DNA of 64,000 nucleotides from Gammaproteobacteria bacterium. GTDB taxonomy: Bacteria; Pseudomonadota; Gammaproteobacteria; Burkholderiales; Rhodocyclaceae. Of the stretch, positions 17,673-26,600 are shown one piece after another; position 1 is the stretch's first letter; each line of letters begins with the position of its first letter. The notes below the pieces were generated by a model that was not told where the DNA came from, ran no database searches, and saw nothing but the letters and a program-made list of their open reading frames with translations. The DNA is taken from NCBI GenBank assembly GCA_018819515.1, contig JAHJPX010000006.1, positions 124,001 through 188,000 of the forward strand, in the 5' to 3' direction. The position numbers and the translations under genes were made by a program.

Positions 17673-18620
17673 ATGAAAAACGTCACCCTGCGCCAACTCA
17701 AGGTTTTCGAGGCGGTCGCCAACCATCTGTCATTTTCACGCGCAGCGGAGGAGTTGCACCTCACCCAGCCGGCGGTGTCGATGCAGGTTCAGGCCTTGGC
17801 CGAGCAGGCCGGTGTGCCGCTGTTCGAGCAGATGGGCAAGAAAATCTTCTTGACCGCCGCGGGCGAGGAGTTGCTGCGCCATGCCCGTCGCGTGGGGCAA
17901 CAGTTGCGCGAAGCAGGCGATGCGCTGGCGGCGATTCGCGGCGCGAAGGGTGGCAGGCTGATGCTCGGCGTGGTGTCGACCGCCAAATATTTCGCGCCGC
18001 GCCTGCTGGTCGCGTTTCGCGACCAGCATCCCCATGCCGATCTGCGGCTGGGTGTCTATAACCGCGAGACGCTGGTCAACCGGCTTGCCGACAACCAGAT
18101 CGACCTTGCCATCATGGGTACGCCGCCGAAGGAAGTCGACACGGTTTCCTCGGTCTTCGCCGATCACCCTCACGTGATCGTGGCCGCGGCCGACTATCAT
18201 CTCGCCGGGCGCAAACGTATTGCGCCGGCTGAACTTGCCAGCGAGCCATTCCTGATCCGCGAGCCGGGCTCGGGGACCCGCGGCGCCATGGAACGCTTCT
18301 TCGCCGGCCACGGCGTTTCGCTCGTCAATACCACGGAAATGGACAGCAACGAGACCATCAAGCAGGCGGTGATGGCGGGGATGGGGCTGTCCTTCATCTC
18401 CGATCACACCATCGGCCTCGAACTGGCGGCCGGGCGACTGGTGCGCCTGCCGGTGACGGGCACGCCCGTCATGCGGCAGTGGTTCGTGGTGCACCGGGCC
18501 GACAAGCAGTTGTTGCCGATGACGAACGCTTTCCTGGATTTCGTTCGCGCCGAAGGTCCGCGCCTGATCGTCAAACAGGCGCCCATCGTGCCGATCGAGA
18601 CAGCGAGCGGGGCGACGTGA
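17673..18620 (+). CDS. cbbR: LysR-type regulator CbbR
   Basis: The 315-residue protein has the N-terminal LysR helix-turn-helix (TLRQLKVFEAVANHLSFSRAAEELHLTQPAVSMQVQALAEQAG) described here by its ends at residues 4 and 48, followed by a substrate-binding type 2 effector domain (about 90-295). Position, divergent from cbbY-cbbM, and high similarity of style to CbbR support the name. CbbR proteins sense metabolites such as RuBP or NADPH and activate cbb operons. It is followed 7 nt later by a membrane protein gene, so the two are probably cotranscribed. Confidence 0.9.
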   Translation: MKNVTLRQLKVFEAVANHLSFSRAAEELHLTQPAVSMQVQALAEQAGVPLFEQMGKKIFLTAAGEELLRHARRVGQQLREAGDALAAIRGAKGGRLMLGVVSTAKYFAPRLLVAFRDQHPHADLRLGVYNRETLVNRLADNQIDLAIMGTPPKEVDTVSSVFADHPHVIVAAADYHLAGRKRIAPAELASEPFLIREPGSGTRGAMERFFAGHGVSLVNTTEMDSNETIKQAVMAGMGLSFISDHTIGLELAAGRLVRLPVTGTPVMRQWFVVHRADKQLLPMTNAFLDFVRAEGPRLIVKQAPIVPIETASGAT

Positions 18621-18627
18621 CGAAACC

Positions 18628-19899
18628 ATGACTGCGGTTCGCCCGGTTTCGGCAACGCATGCCGCGACTGCCCTGGCAGGCTTGACGGCCTTTATCGCTG
18701 CCGTTGCCATCCTGCGCGTTTCACAACTCTTCGGCGAGCGGATTGTTTACTCCTCGCTGTTCGTCATAGGCCTGACTGCGGGCGCGATATTTCTCGTCGA
18801 CATCCTCGGCCAGAAAGTACATCGGCGAACTTCCACCGGAATCGACTTCACTTACGACGACCCGTCGTGGGAACGCACGCTGTACAAATTGGCCGGTCTG
18901 TTGGGCAGCATCGGCTTCATCGCGTTTCTGTACTGGCTGTTTCCCGAATACCACGGTTCGTTCTACAACAACTACTACCTCATGCTGCGCAATATCTCGA
19001 TACCGTGGGCGGTATTGGCGCTGCCTTACCTTTACCTGGTCGACCGGCGCATGCGCAATCCGCATGACGGCTATTGGCAGATGGGCAAGCTCGTCACCTT
19101 CCAGTGGGCTGGTCTGGATCAGGGCTTGATCCGGCAGCACCTGCTCGGCTGGCTGATCAAGGGCTTCTTTCTGCCGCTGATGTTCACCTACATGTGCAAC
19201 GATCTCAGCCGCTTCCTGGCCTACGACTTCGCGCGCCTGACGAACTTCAAGAACTGGTTCGACTTCCTTCACGACCAGTTCTACTTCATCGACGTCGGCC
19301 TCGTTTCGATGGGCTACCTGTTGTCGTTGCGCGTGGTCGATACGCACCTGCGTTCGGCCGAGCCGACCATGCTCGGCTGGGTGGCGGCGCTCGTCTGCTA
19401 CGAACCGTTCTGGTCGCTGATCGGCCACAAGTACCTTGCATACGAAACGGGCCGCGCCTGGGGTGCGTGGTTGTGGGATACGCCCGTCGTCTACGGAATC
19501 TGGGGCAGTGTCATCCTGCTTCTGGTCGTCGTTTACGTCTGGGCGACGGTGATTTTCGGCGCGCGTTTTTCCAATCTTACTCATCGCGGCATCATCACCA
19601 ACGGTCCCTATCGATGGACCAAGCATCCCGCCTACTTTGCGAAGAACCTGTCGTGGTGGATGCTGTCGGTACCGTTCATCGCCAATGGTTCCGCCCTCGA
19701 GGCGCTGCGTCACTGCCTGCTGCTGCTGGCGCTCAACCTCATCTACCTGCTGCGCGCCAAGACCGAAGAATGGCACCTGTCGCGCGACCCCGACTACGTT
19801 GCCTACGCGCTATGGATGAATGAGCACAGCCTGTTCCGCTTCGTCCATCGGGTGCCGTTGCTGCGGCATCTCCGCTACCGCGCGCCGAAGACGAATTAG
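18628..19899 (+). CDS. multi-pass membrane protein with ICMT/PEMT-like C-terminus
   Basis: The 423-residue protein has about eight or nine hydrophobic segments. Near the C-terminus, GIITNGPYRWTKHPAYFAKNL followed by RAKTEEWHLSRDPDYVAY resembles the catalytic region of isoprenylcysteine/phospholipid methyltransferases, including the RxxKHPxY and E-E pattern that binds S-adenosylmethionine. Substrate is unknown. It begins 7 nt after cbbR and so may share its transcript, which is unusual for a regulator gene. The N-terminal half has no family I recognise. Confidence 0.65.
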   Translation: MTAVRPVSATHAATALAGLTAFIAAVAILRVSQLFGERIVYSSLFVIGLTAGAIFLVDILGQKVHRRTSTGIDFTYDDPSWERTLYKLAGLLGSIGFIAFLYWLFPEYHGSFYNNYYLMLRNISIPWAVLALPYLYLVDRRMRNPHDGYWQMGKLVTFQWAGLDQGLIRQHLLGWLIKGFFLPLMFTYMCNDLSRFLAYDFARLTNFKNWFDFLHDQFYFIDVGLVSMGYLLSLRVVDTHLRSAEPTMLGWVAALVCYEPFWSLIGHKYLAYETGRAWGAWLWDTPVVYGIWGSVILLLVVVYVWATVIFGARFSNLTHRGIITNGPYRWTKHPAYFAKNLSWWMLSVPFIANGSALEALRHCLLLLALNLIYLLRAKTEEWHLSRDPDYVAYALWMNEHSLFRFVHRVPLLRHLRYRAPKTN

Positions 19900-19942
19900 G
19901 GCCGGTACGGCGGGGCGGTTTTCCGGTCAGCGCATCGATGGT

Positions 19943-19967
19943 CGGCGTGTCGCCACGGCTGACTTTT
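19943..19967 (-). repeat. dispersed 25-bp repeat, intergenic copy
   Basis: Copy with two changes in the core arm (GGCGTGTCGCC), lying between two convergent genes. Confidence 0.85.
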
Positions 19968-19984
19968 CGTGGCGACGGCGAAGG

Positions 19985-20542
19985 CTAGCCGTCCTTCCAC
20001 TTGATCGAGCAGCCGATCGACGGAATCTGTTCGCGTGGCCCGTTGCCGGTGAGCGCCACCTGCTTCATCGCTTCGAAGAGATCGCGGCGCACGCCGGCCG
20101 GCGCGGTTTCCTTGCGCGATTCGTCGAGCCGGCCGCGGTACTGTAGTTCGAGGTCGGCGTTGAAACCAAAGAAGTCGGGCGTGCACACCGCGCCGTAGGC
20201 TTTGGCGATTTCCTGTGTCTCGTCGAGCACATACGGGAAGGGGAAGTTCATGCGTTTCGCCACTTGCACCATGTTGTCCCAGGAGTCCTCGGGGTAATCG
20301 GTCGGGTCGTTGCTCATGATGGCGATGTTGCCGATGCCGAGCGTCTTCAATTCGGCGGCGTCCCGCACGATGCGGTCGAGCACGGCCTTGACGTAGGGGC
20401 AGTGGTTGCAGATGAACATGACGAGCAGTCCTTTCGGACCGCGCGCCGAGGCGAGGCTATGGCGCTTGCCGTCCACGCCAGGCAGGTCGAAGTCGATGGC
20501 GTTCCAGCCGAAATCGCAGACAGGTGGTTGGGTGCTGGCCAT
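19985..20542 (-). CDS. thioredoxin-fold redox protein (AhpC/TSA-like)
   Basis: The 185-residue cytoplasmic protein has a thioredoxin-like fold with a CNHCPYV motif (Cys pair near residues 45-48) after a beta strand LLVMFI, and a cis-Pro region AVCTPDFFGF. Such proteins are annotated as thioredoxin family or peroxiredoxin-like; partner and substrate are unknown. No signal peptide is present. It is divergent from rsmE with only about 35 nt between, so the promoters must overlap. Confidence 0.8.
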   Translation of the reverse strand: MASTQPPVCDFGWNAIDFDLPGVDGKRHSLASARGPKGLLVMFICNHCPYVKAVLDRIVRDAAELKTLGIGNIAIMSNDPTDYPEDSWDNMVQVAKRMNFPFPYVLDETQEIAKAYGAVCTPDFFGFNADLELQYRGRLDESRKETAPAGVRRDLFEAMKQVALTGNGPREQIPSIGCSIKWKDG

Positions 20543-20577
20543 GATGTCTCCTAGTGGTCTTGTGGAATAATCGCTCG

Positions 20578-21306
20578 ATGATACCGCGCTTCCATTGCCC
20601 CTTTCCTCTTGCGCCCGGCGCCCATGTCGACCTGCCGCCCGAGGCGGCCCATCACGCCATCAAGGTACTGCGCATGGACGATGGTGACGCGGTGGCGCTG
20701 TTCGACGGGCGTGGCGGCGAATGGACGGGCCGCCTGCGTCGTGCCGGGAAGACGGTGACGGTCGCGCTCGAATCCTTCGACGACAATGACCGTGAACCGC
20801 CGCTCTCCATCACGCTGGCACAAGGTCTGCCCGCCGCCGACAAGATGGACTGGATCATGCAAAAGGCGGTCGAACTTGGCGTCGCGGCGATTCGTCCCGT
20901 CGCCTGTCGTCGTTCGGTGATTCGTCTGTCGGGTGAACGGATGGAGAGGCGCGTCGCGCACTGGCAGGCGGTGGCGGTTGCCGCGTGCGAGCAATGCCGG
21001 CGGAATCGCGTTCCCGAGGTCGCGCCGCTGCTTGATCTGCCTCAATTCCTGGGCGGGAGCGCGGGTGACAATGGCCTGCGCCTGATTCTGGAACCGGAGG
21101 CGGGGCAGCGGCTGGCGGAATTGCCAAAGCCGACCGGACCGGTAACCTTGTTGATTGGCCCCGAAGGCGGGTTTGAAGACGGGGAGTTGGCGGCGGCGGC
21201 TTCGGTCGGGTTTCAGGCGGTCAGCCTTGGGCCGCGTGTGTTGCGGACGGAAACCGCCGGCATCGCGGCGATCGCGGCGATGATGGCTTTGTGGGGTGAT
21301 TTCTAG
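20578..21306 (+). CDS. rsmE: 16S rRNA m3U1498 methyltransferase RsmE
   Basis: The 242-residue SPOUT-class enzyme methylates N3 of U1498 in 16S rRNA. It shows HHAIKVLRMDDGD, the KMDWIMQKAVELGV helix and the knot motif LLIGPEGGFEDGEL followed by LGPRVLRTETA. I start at the ATG at 20578 because the protein then begins MIPRFHCP and has the family length. It precedes the polyphosphate enzyme by 14 nt, probably as one transcript. Confidence 0.93.
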   Translation: MIPRFHCPFPLAPGAHVDLPPEAAHHAIKVLRMDDGDAVALFDGRGGEWTGRLRRAGKTVTVALESFDDNDREPPLSITLAQGLPAADKMDWIMQKAVELGVAAIRPVACRRSVIRLSGERMERRVAHWQAVAVAACEQCRRNRVPEVAPLLDLPQFLGGSAGDNGLRLILEPEAGQRLAELPKPTGPVTLLIGPEGGFEDGELAAAASVGFQAVSLGPRVLRTETAGIAAIAAMMALWGDF

Positions 21307-21320
21307 GGAGACTTCTGATC

Positions 21321-22808
21321 ATGTTCGAATCGGCGGAACTGGGCCACAAGATCGACAAGGAAACCTGGCGCAAGGCGGTGCCGGAACTGCGCGCGAAGTT
21401 GCTCGACACGCAGTACGACCTCAAGGAGCAGGGCAAGATCCCCGTCGTGGTGCTGATCAGCGGCCAGGACGGGGCCGGCAAGGGGGAGACCATCAACGTG
21501 CTGTACGAGTGGATGGATCCGCGCTTCATTTCGACCTTGGCGTTTTCTACACCGACCGACGAGGAGCGGCAGCGTCCGGCCATGTGGCGCTACTGGCGTG
21601 CGCTGCCGCCCAAGGGCCGCATCGGCATCTTCGCCGGCTCATGGTATTCCGATCCGATCCACGACTCCATTGAGGACAAGATCAGCAAGTTCGCGCTTGA
21701 TCAGCGCATCGATCAGATCAACCGCTTCGAGGCGATGCTGGTCAATGAAGGCGCGCTGGTATTGAAGTTCTGGTTCCACCTGACCAAGGACGGGCAGAAG
21801 AAGCGACTCAAGGAGCTGGAGAACAACCCGAAGACTGCCTGGCGCGTCACCAAGTGGAACTGGGATCGGCTCAAGACCTACGACAAACTTCAGGACGTGG
21901 CCGGCCACGTGCTGCGCATGACCAACACGCCCTGGGCGCCATGGATCATCGTCGAGGGCGCCGATGACCGCTACCGCTCGCTGTCGGTTGGCCAGATCAT
22001 CCTCGATTCGATGAAGCAGAAGCTGGCCGACAAGACCAAGGAAGTGACGCCGGTGGCGCCGCCGGTACCGCCGAAGATCGATGGCCGCGATGTGCTGACA
22101 GAACTCGACCTCACGCACAAGCTGGCGAAGAAGGTATACGAATCCGAACTGGCCCGCTATCAGGGCAAGCTGTCCGAACTGGTGCGCCATCCGGGGTTCC
22201 AGCAGCGCTCTCTGATCTGCGTCTTCGAGGGTTCCGACGCCGCAGGCAAGGGCGGCAGCGTTCGCCGCATGGCCGCCGCCATGGATGCCCGCCAGTACCA
22301 GATCATCCCCATCGCCGCGCCGACAGAGGAAGAGCGCGCCCAGCCCTACCTGTGGCGTTTCTGGCGACACATTCCGCGCACCGGTCGCGTCGCGATTTTC
22401 GACCGTTCCTGGTACGGACGCGTGCTGGTCGAGCGGGTGGAGGGATTTTGCGCCGAGGCGGACTGGCTGCGCGCCTACACCGAGATCAACGACTTCGAGC
22501 ACGAACTCGCCAAAGCCGGCGCCATCGTCATCAAGTTCTGGCTGCAGATCGGCCGCGAAGAACAACTCAGGCGTTTCAAGGAGCGCGAGAAGATCGAGTT
22601 CAAGCGCTTCAAGATCACCGAGGAGGACTGGCGCAACCGCAAGAAGTGGGATGCCTACCACGCGGCGGTCTGCGACATGGTTGACCGCACCAGTACCGGC
22701 AATGCACCTTGGACGCTGGTCGAAGCCAACGACAAGAACTACGCTCGCGTCAAAGTGCTGAAGACCGTTTGCGAACGGCTGGAAGAGACACTGCAGAAGA
22801 AGAAGTAG
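21321..22808 (+). CDS. pap: two-domain PPK2, polyphosphate:AMP phosphotransferase
   Basis: The 495-residue protein contains two PPK2 domains. The first has Walker A GQDGAGKG (48-55) and the second GSDAAGKG (304-311). The second also has the lid/catalytic FDRSWYGRVLVERV, whereas the first has FAGSWYSDPI, losing the Asp and Arg; this asymmetry is known for the class II Pap enzymes that make ADP from AMP and polyphosphate. It supports use of polyphosphate as a phosphate and energy store, in keeping with psiE and phoU elsewhere in the window. GGGAGA precedes the ATG. Confidence 0.9.
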   Translation: MFESAELGHKIDKETWRKAVPELRAKLLDTQYDLKEQGKIPVVVLISGQDGAGKGETINVLYEWMDPRFISTLAFSTPTDEERQRPAMWRYWRALPPKGRIGIFAGSWYSDPIHDSIEDKISKFALDQRIDQINRFEAMLVNEGALVLKFWFHLTKDGQKKRLKELENNPKTAWRVTKWNWDRLKTYDKLQDVAGHVLRMTNTPWAPWIIVEGADDRYRSLSVGQIILDSMKQKLADKTKEVTPVAPPVPPKIDGRDVLTELDLTHKLAKKVYESELARYQGKLSELVRHPGFQQRSLICVFEGSDAAGKGGSVRRMAAAMDARQYQIIPIAAPTEEERAQPYLWRFWRHIPRTGRVAIFDRSWYGRVLVERVEGFCAEADWLRAYTEINDFEHELAKAGAIVIKFWLQIGREEQLRRFKEREKIEFKRFKITEEDWRNRKKWDAYHAAVCDMVDRTSTGNAPWTLVEANDKNYARVKVLKTVCERLEETLQKKK

Positions 22809-22822
22809 TTTTTGGCACTGCT

Positions 22823-22843
22823 CGGTGTCCCGCCACGGCTGAC
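22823..22843 (-). repeat. dispersed repeat, truncated copy
   Basis: Only the palindrome side and GGCTGAC remain; the TTTT end is replaced. The core is changed to GGTGTCCCGCC. It is the most degraded intergenic copy. Confidence 0.6.
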
Positions 22844-22985
22844 AACGTGCGGACGGTAGCGGGCAGTACCAAATTGCGTAGCCCGACTTTTTGGACGCCC
22901 AACGGGCTGCACTTTTGGCGGCCGCGGCCGGGAGTTCGACAAAACCGCTATGATTGCGAGGTTCGATTTTCTTCGTACCCTGATC

Positions 22986-24350
22986 ATGTCCGAGCCGCAG
23001 CCAGCCCCCGTTCCCCCGGCCACCCCCGCTACCGATACACGCCTCGTCGCCTGGGTGCGGCAGGCCGCGCCCTACATCCACGCCTTTCGCGGCAAGACCT
23101 TCGTCATCGCCTTCGGCGGCGAAGTGCTGGAGAGCGGGGCGGCGCAGGCGCTGATCCATGATGTGGCGCTGCTCGATGCCATGGGCATCCGGCTGGTGCT
23201 GGTGCATGGTGCGCGGCCGCAGATCGATGCCGAGATGATCTCGCGCGGCCTGACGCCGCGTTTTCATAATGGCCTGCGCGTCACCGATGTCGACGGCCTG
23301 GAATGCGTCAAGCGCGCCATGGGCGTGACCCGAATCAACATCGAGGCAATGCTGTCCCAGGGTTTGCCGAACACGCCGCTGGCCGGCGGTTTTCTGCGCG
23401 TCACTGGCGGCAACTTCGTCACCGCCAAGCCGGTCGGCGTGGTCGATGGCGTTGACTTCCAGTTCACCGGCGCGGTGCGCAAGGTCGTGGCGGAAGAGAT
23501 TCATGGCGATCTGGCGCAGGAGAATGTGGTGCTGATCACGCCGATCGGCGCCTCGCCGACCGGCGAGATATTCAACCTCGCCTGGGAAGAAGTGGCCGAG
23601 GCCGTGGCGACGGCAGTGAAGGCGGACAAGCTGATCTACCTGTGCGCGTCGCCAGGTTTGGTCGACAGGAAGGGCGGCCTCATCGGCGCATTGACGGCCG
23701 ACGAGGCGCAGGTGCTGCTGGCGAAGAAGGTGGCGCAGGCCGACGACGTATCCCGTGCGTTGCCGGGCGCGGTGCGCGCCTGCCGGGCAGGTGTCGGCCG
23801 GGCGCATTTTCTCGATTACCGCGCCGACGGCGCGATGCTGATGGAGTTCTTCACCCGCGAAGGCATCGGCACTGTCCTGACCAGCGCGCCGCTGGCGACT
23901 CTGCGCGAGGCGACGCACGAGGACGTCGGTGGCATTCTGGCGCTGATCGCGCCGCTGGAAGAGGACGGTACGCTGGTGCGGCGCGGCCGCGAACTGCTGG
24001 AGATGGAGATCGAGCGTTTCTCTGTCCTCGATCTCGACGGCATCATCGTCGGTTGCGCGGCGCTCTATCCGTTGCCGGCCCGCAAGGGTGAGGCAAAAGC
24101 CGCCGAACTGGCATGCCTTGCCGTGATGCCAGAATATCGCCGTGGCGGACACGGCGACCAATTACGCATGCACATCGAAAAGCGGGCAGCGAAGATGAAG
24201 CTGAAGAAGCTCTTCGTGCTGACCACACGCACGGCGCACTGGTTCGTCGAGCGCGGTTTCGCCGAGACCACGGTAGATAGCCTGCCGACGGGCAAGCGCG
24301 GTCTGTACAACCTGCAACGCCGCTCGAAGGTGCTGGTAAAGACAATCTGA
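22986..24350 (+). CDS. argA: N-acetylglutamate synthase
   Basis: The 454-residue protein makes N-acetylglutamate from glutamate and acetyl-CoA, the first step of arginine synthesis. It has an amino-acid-kinase domain (about 30-280; FVIAFGGEV, LVHGARPQID, GGFLRVTGGN) followed by a GNAT acetyltransferase domain (about 310-450; LAVMPEYRRGGHGDQL acetyl-CoA loop). An ATG 36 nt further upstream is also possible; I prefer the one at 22986 (MSEPQPAP). Its TGA stop overlaps the first base of a dispersed repeat. Confidence 0.92.
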   Translation: MSEPQPAPVPPATPATDTRLVAWVRQAAPYIHAFRGKTFVIAFGGEVLESGAAQALIHDVALLDAMGIRLVLVHGARPQIDAEMISRGLTPRFHNGLRVTDVDGLECVKRAMGVTRINIEAMLSQGLPNTPLAGGFLRVTGGNFVTAKPVGVVDGVDFQFTGAVRKVVAEEIHGDLAQENVVLITPIGASPTGEIFNLAWEEVAEAVATAVKADKLIYLCASPGLVDRKGGLIGALTADEAQVLLAKKVAQADDVSRALPGAVRACRAGVGRAHFLDYRADGAMLMEFFTREGIGTVLTSAPLATLREATHEDVGGILALIAPLEEDGTLVRRGRELLEMEIERFSVLDLDGIIVGCAALYPLPARKGEAKAAELACLAVMPEYRRGGHGDQLRMHIEKRAAKMKLKKLFVLTTRTAHWFVERGFAETTVDSLPTGKRGLYNLQRRSKVLVKTI

Positions 24351-24373
24351 AAGTCAGCCGTGGCGGTACGCCG
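24350..24373 (+). repeat. dispersed 25-bp repeat overlapping the argA stop
   Basis: Perfect core copy whose first A is the last base of the argA TGA codon; it separates argA from yggX. Confidence 0.9.
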
Positions 24374-24427
24374 ACTTGCGTCGCCTGTCGCGCTACAATC
24401 GCCCCATTGCAACTGGGAGAAGCACCT

Positions 24428-24700
24428 ATGAGCCGTATGGTGAATTGCGTCAAGCTCGGCCGCGAAGCGGAAGGCATGGACTTCGCGCCGATGCCCGGCG
24501 AACTCGGCAAGCGCCTGTTCGAAAGCGTATCGAAGGAAGCATGGCAGCAGTGGATCCGGCACCAGACCATGCTGATCAACGAAAACCGGCTGAACCTTGC
24601 CGATCCGCGCGCCCGCGCCTACCTGGCGGAGCAGGTCGAAAAGCACTTCTTCGGCGATGGTGCGGCCGAAGTGACCGGCTACGTTCCGCCAAAAGACTGA
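24428..24700 (+). CDS. yggX: oxidative damage protection / Fe(II)-trafficking protein YggX
   Basis: The 90-residue protein begins MSRMVNCVKLGREAEG with the conserved Cys, and continues PGELGKRLFESVSKEAW and QTMLINENRLNLADP, all typical of YggX. In enterobacteria YggX protects iron-sulfur clusters from oxidative damage. GGGAGA precedes the chosen ATG; an upstream in-frame ATG would add seven residues not found in the family. Confidence 0.93.
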   Translation: MSRMVNCVKLGREAEGMDFAPMPGELGKRLFESVSKEAWQQWIRHQTMLINENRLNLADPRARAYLAEQVEKHFFGDGAAEVTGYVPPKD

Positions 24701-24888
24701 CGGTAACTTCCGGTCATCGTCAGTCAGCGTTTGTTGTCTGCTCGTCGTTGCAGGACGACAGGACATGCGCTTGAAATCTTGAGCCGTACAATTCGACAAT
24801 CTTGATGCCTGTTAGGCCGCTTGACGATTCAGGTTCGTATTTCATCAACCTTCGGGCGGCCACAGGAAGGATTCAAAGGAGATTTTCG

Positions 24889-25800
24889 ATGAGAGCGTCG
24901 TTTTTGAGAACGGTTGGGTTGATTTCCGCAATGCCTGTTCTGCTTCTCGCTTGCGGAGGCGGTGGTGGGACGACTCCGACCGACGGCAACACGTCGTCCA
25001 GTTCGACTTCCAGCAGCAGCGGAACCACCAGCAGCACCTCGTCGGGTTCGACGTCCAGCAGCGGTACGACCTCAAGTTCGGGTGGAAGCCTCGGTTCGGC
25101 CGCGAAGATCATCTTCCTTCATCACAGCACGGGCGGCGTGATTTGGGGAGGTGGTGTGGAGAACTGGTTTTCAAACTACAACACCACAAACTCGACCAAC
25201 TATCAGATTTCGGATATGTATTTTCCGTCAGGGAACACCTATCCATGGGACAACTATCCGTACGACTACTGGAACATCTGGATAAATGGTGGTGGTGGCT
25301 CTCAAGAGCCGTCATTGGAAACGCTGACCGCCGACTACGACGTGATCGTCTGGAAGCACTGCTTTCCCGTCAGTGACATCGAAGCGGACACTGGACATCC
25401 CGACGTGACTTCAGGCCATCAGACGCTGGAAAACTACAAAGCGCAGTATGCGGCGCTGAAGACCAAGATGCACGAGTTCCCGAACACGCGCTTCATCGTG
25501 TGGACCGCCACCGCGCTACTGGAATCGGAAACCACGGCGGTAAAGGGGGATCGTGCGCAGGAGTTCGCCAACTGGGTGAAGAATACCTGGGACGAGGATG
25601 GTGACAATATCTTTGTCTGGGACTTCCGCCAACTGGAAACGGAAGGCTTGAATGGCGGACGCTATTTGCTGACCAAGTATTCCGCAGGCGATTCCCACCC
25701 GAATTCGACTCTGGCGAACATGATCGCGCCGTGGTTCAGTCAGCGCATCGTCGATGTCATCGAAGGGCGGGGTGACAGTGGGAGCCTCACTGGCCACTGA
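24889..25800 (+). CDS. secreted lipoprotein with SGNH-hydrolase-like domain
   Basis: The 303-residue protein has a lipoprotein signal (hydrophobic run ending LLLAC, Cys22), then Gly/Thr and a Ser/Thr-rich linker of about 45 residues, then a globular domain. The domain starts KIIFLHHSTGG, which could carry a nucleophile Ser, and ends with SAGDSHPNSTLANMIAPW, resembling the Asp-x-x-His block of SGNH/GDSL hydrolases. Substrate is unknown. AAAGGAG precedes the ATG at good spacing. The Ser/Thr tract suggests a flexible tether from the outer membrane. It is convergent with phoU, 31 nt apart. Confidence 0.7.
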   Translation: MRASFLRTVGLISAMPVLLLACGGGGGTTPTDGNTSSSSTSSSSGTTSSTSSGSTSSSGTTSSSGGSLGSAAKIIFLHHSTGGVIWGGGVENWFSNYNTTNSTNYQISDMYFPSGNTYPWDNYPYDYWNIWINGGGGSQEPSLETLTADYDVIVWKHCFPVSDIEADTGHPDVTSGHQTLENYKAQYAALKTKMHEFPNTRFIVWTATALLESETTAVKGDRAQEFANWVKNTWDEDGDNIFVWDFRQLETEGLNGGRYLLTKYSAGDSHPNSTLANMIAPWFSQRIVDVIEGRGDSGSLTGH

Positions 25801-25831
25801 GTCGCCGTAAGAGCAACGGGCGGCGGCCGAC

Positions 25832-26533
25832 CTAGCCGCTGCCGACTTCCTGTTCGATCCCCTCGAGGCCGATGTGGCGCACATCGCGGCCCTTGGCCAT
25901 GTAGACGACGTATTCGGACAGGTTCTTGGCGTGGTCGCCGATGCGTTCGATCGACTTGGCGATGAACAGCACGTCGAGCGCCGGCGAGATGGTGCGCGGA
26001 TCTTCCATCATGAACGTGATCAACTGGCGCATGATGGCCTTGAATTCGGCGTCGACTTCCTTGTCCTGGCGGGCGATCTGCCCAGCGGCGGCGGCGTCTG
26101 TGCGGGCGAAGGCGTCGAGCGCCTTGCGCAGCATATCGACGGCGAGGGCCGCGGCGTGCTGCAGGGGGACTCTCGGCTTGAATGCGGTGTCTGCCGAATG
26201 CAGCGCCCGGGCCTTCTTGGCGATCTTCTTCGCCTCGTCGCCGATCCGTTCCAGGTCGGTGATGGTCTTGACGACCATCATGATGGTACGCAGGTCGGAT
26301 GCGGTTGGCTGGCGGCGGGCGATGATGTTGGTACAGGCCTCGTCAAGCTCGACCTCGTGGCGGTTGACCAGATGATCCTGCTCGATGACATGATCGGCCA
26401 TTTCGAGATCGCCGGACTCCAGCGCCGCCATGGCCTGAACGATCTGTTTTTCGACCAGTCCGCCCAATTGCAGCACCCGCGTGCGGATGTTGCCGAGGTC
26501 GACGTCGAACTGCTTGGCGATGTGTTCGTTCAT
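25832..26533 (-). CDS. phoU: phosphate signalling protein PhoU
   Basis: The 233-residue protein is made of two PhoU three-helix repeats, each with the metal-binding E/D-x-x-x-D pattern; visible are HEVELDEACTNIIARRQP, LERIGDEAKKIAKKAR and the mirrored IERIGDHAKNLSEYVVYMAKG. PhoU couples the Pst phosphate transporter to the PhoR/PhoB system and restrains polyphosphate accumulation. No pst or pho genes flank it, so it stands alone here. Confidence 0.93.
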   Translation of the reverse strand: MNEHIAKQFDVDLGNIRTRVLQLGGLVEKQIVQAMAALESGDLEMADHVIEQDHLVNRHEVELDEACTNIIARRQPTASDLRTIMMVVKTITDLERIGDEAKKIAKKARALHSADTAFKPRVPLQHAAALAVDMLRKALDAFARTDAAAAGQIARQDKEVDAEFKAIMRQLITFMMEDPRTISPALDVLFIAKSIERIGDHAKNLSEYVVYMAKGRDVRHIGLEGIEQEVGSG

Positions 26534-26600
26534 GGTTTCCTGCTTCTCCGACGGAATGACTGACCAGTCTACGGCGGAAGTATGACGGAAATGTTGCAGT

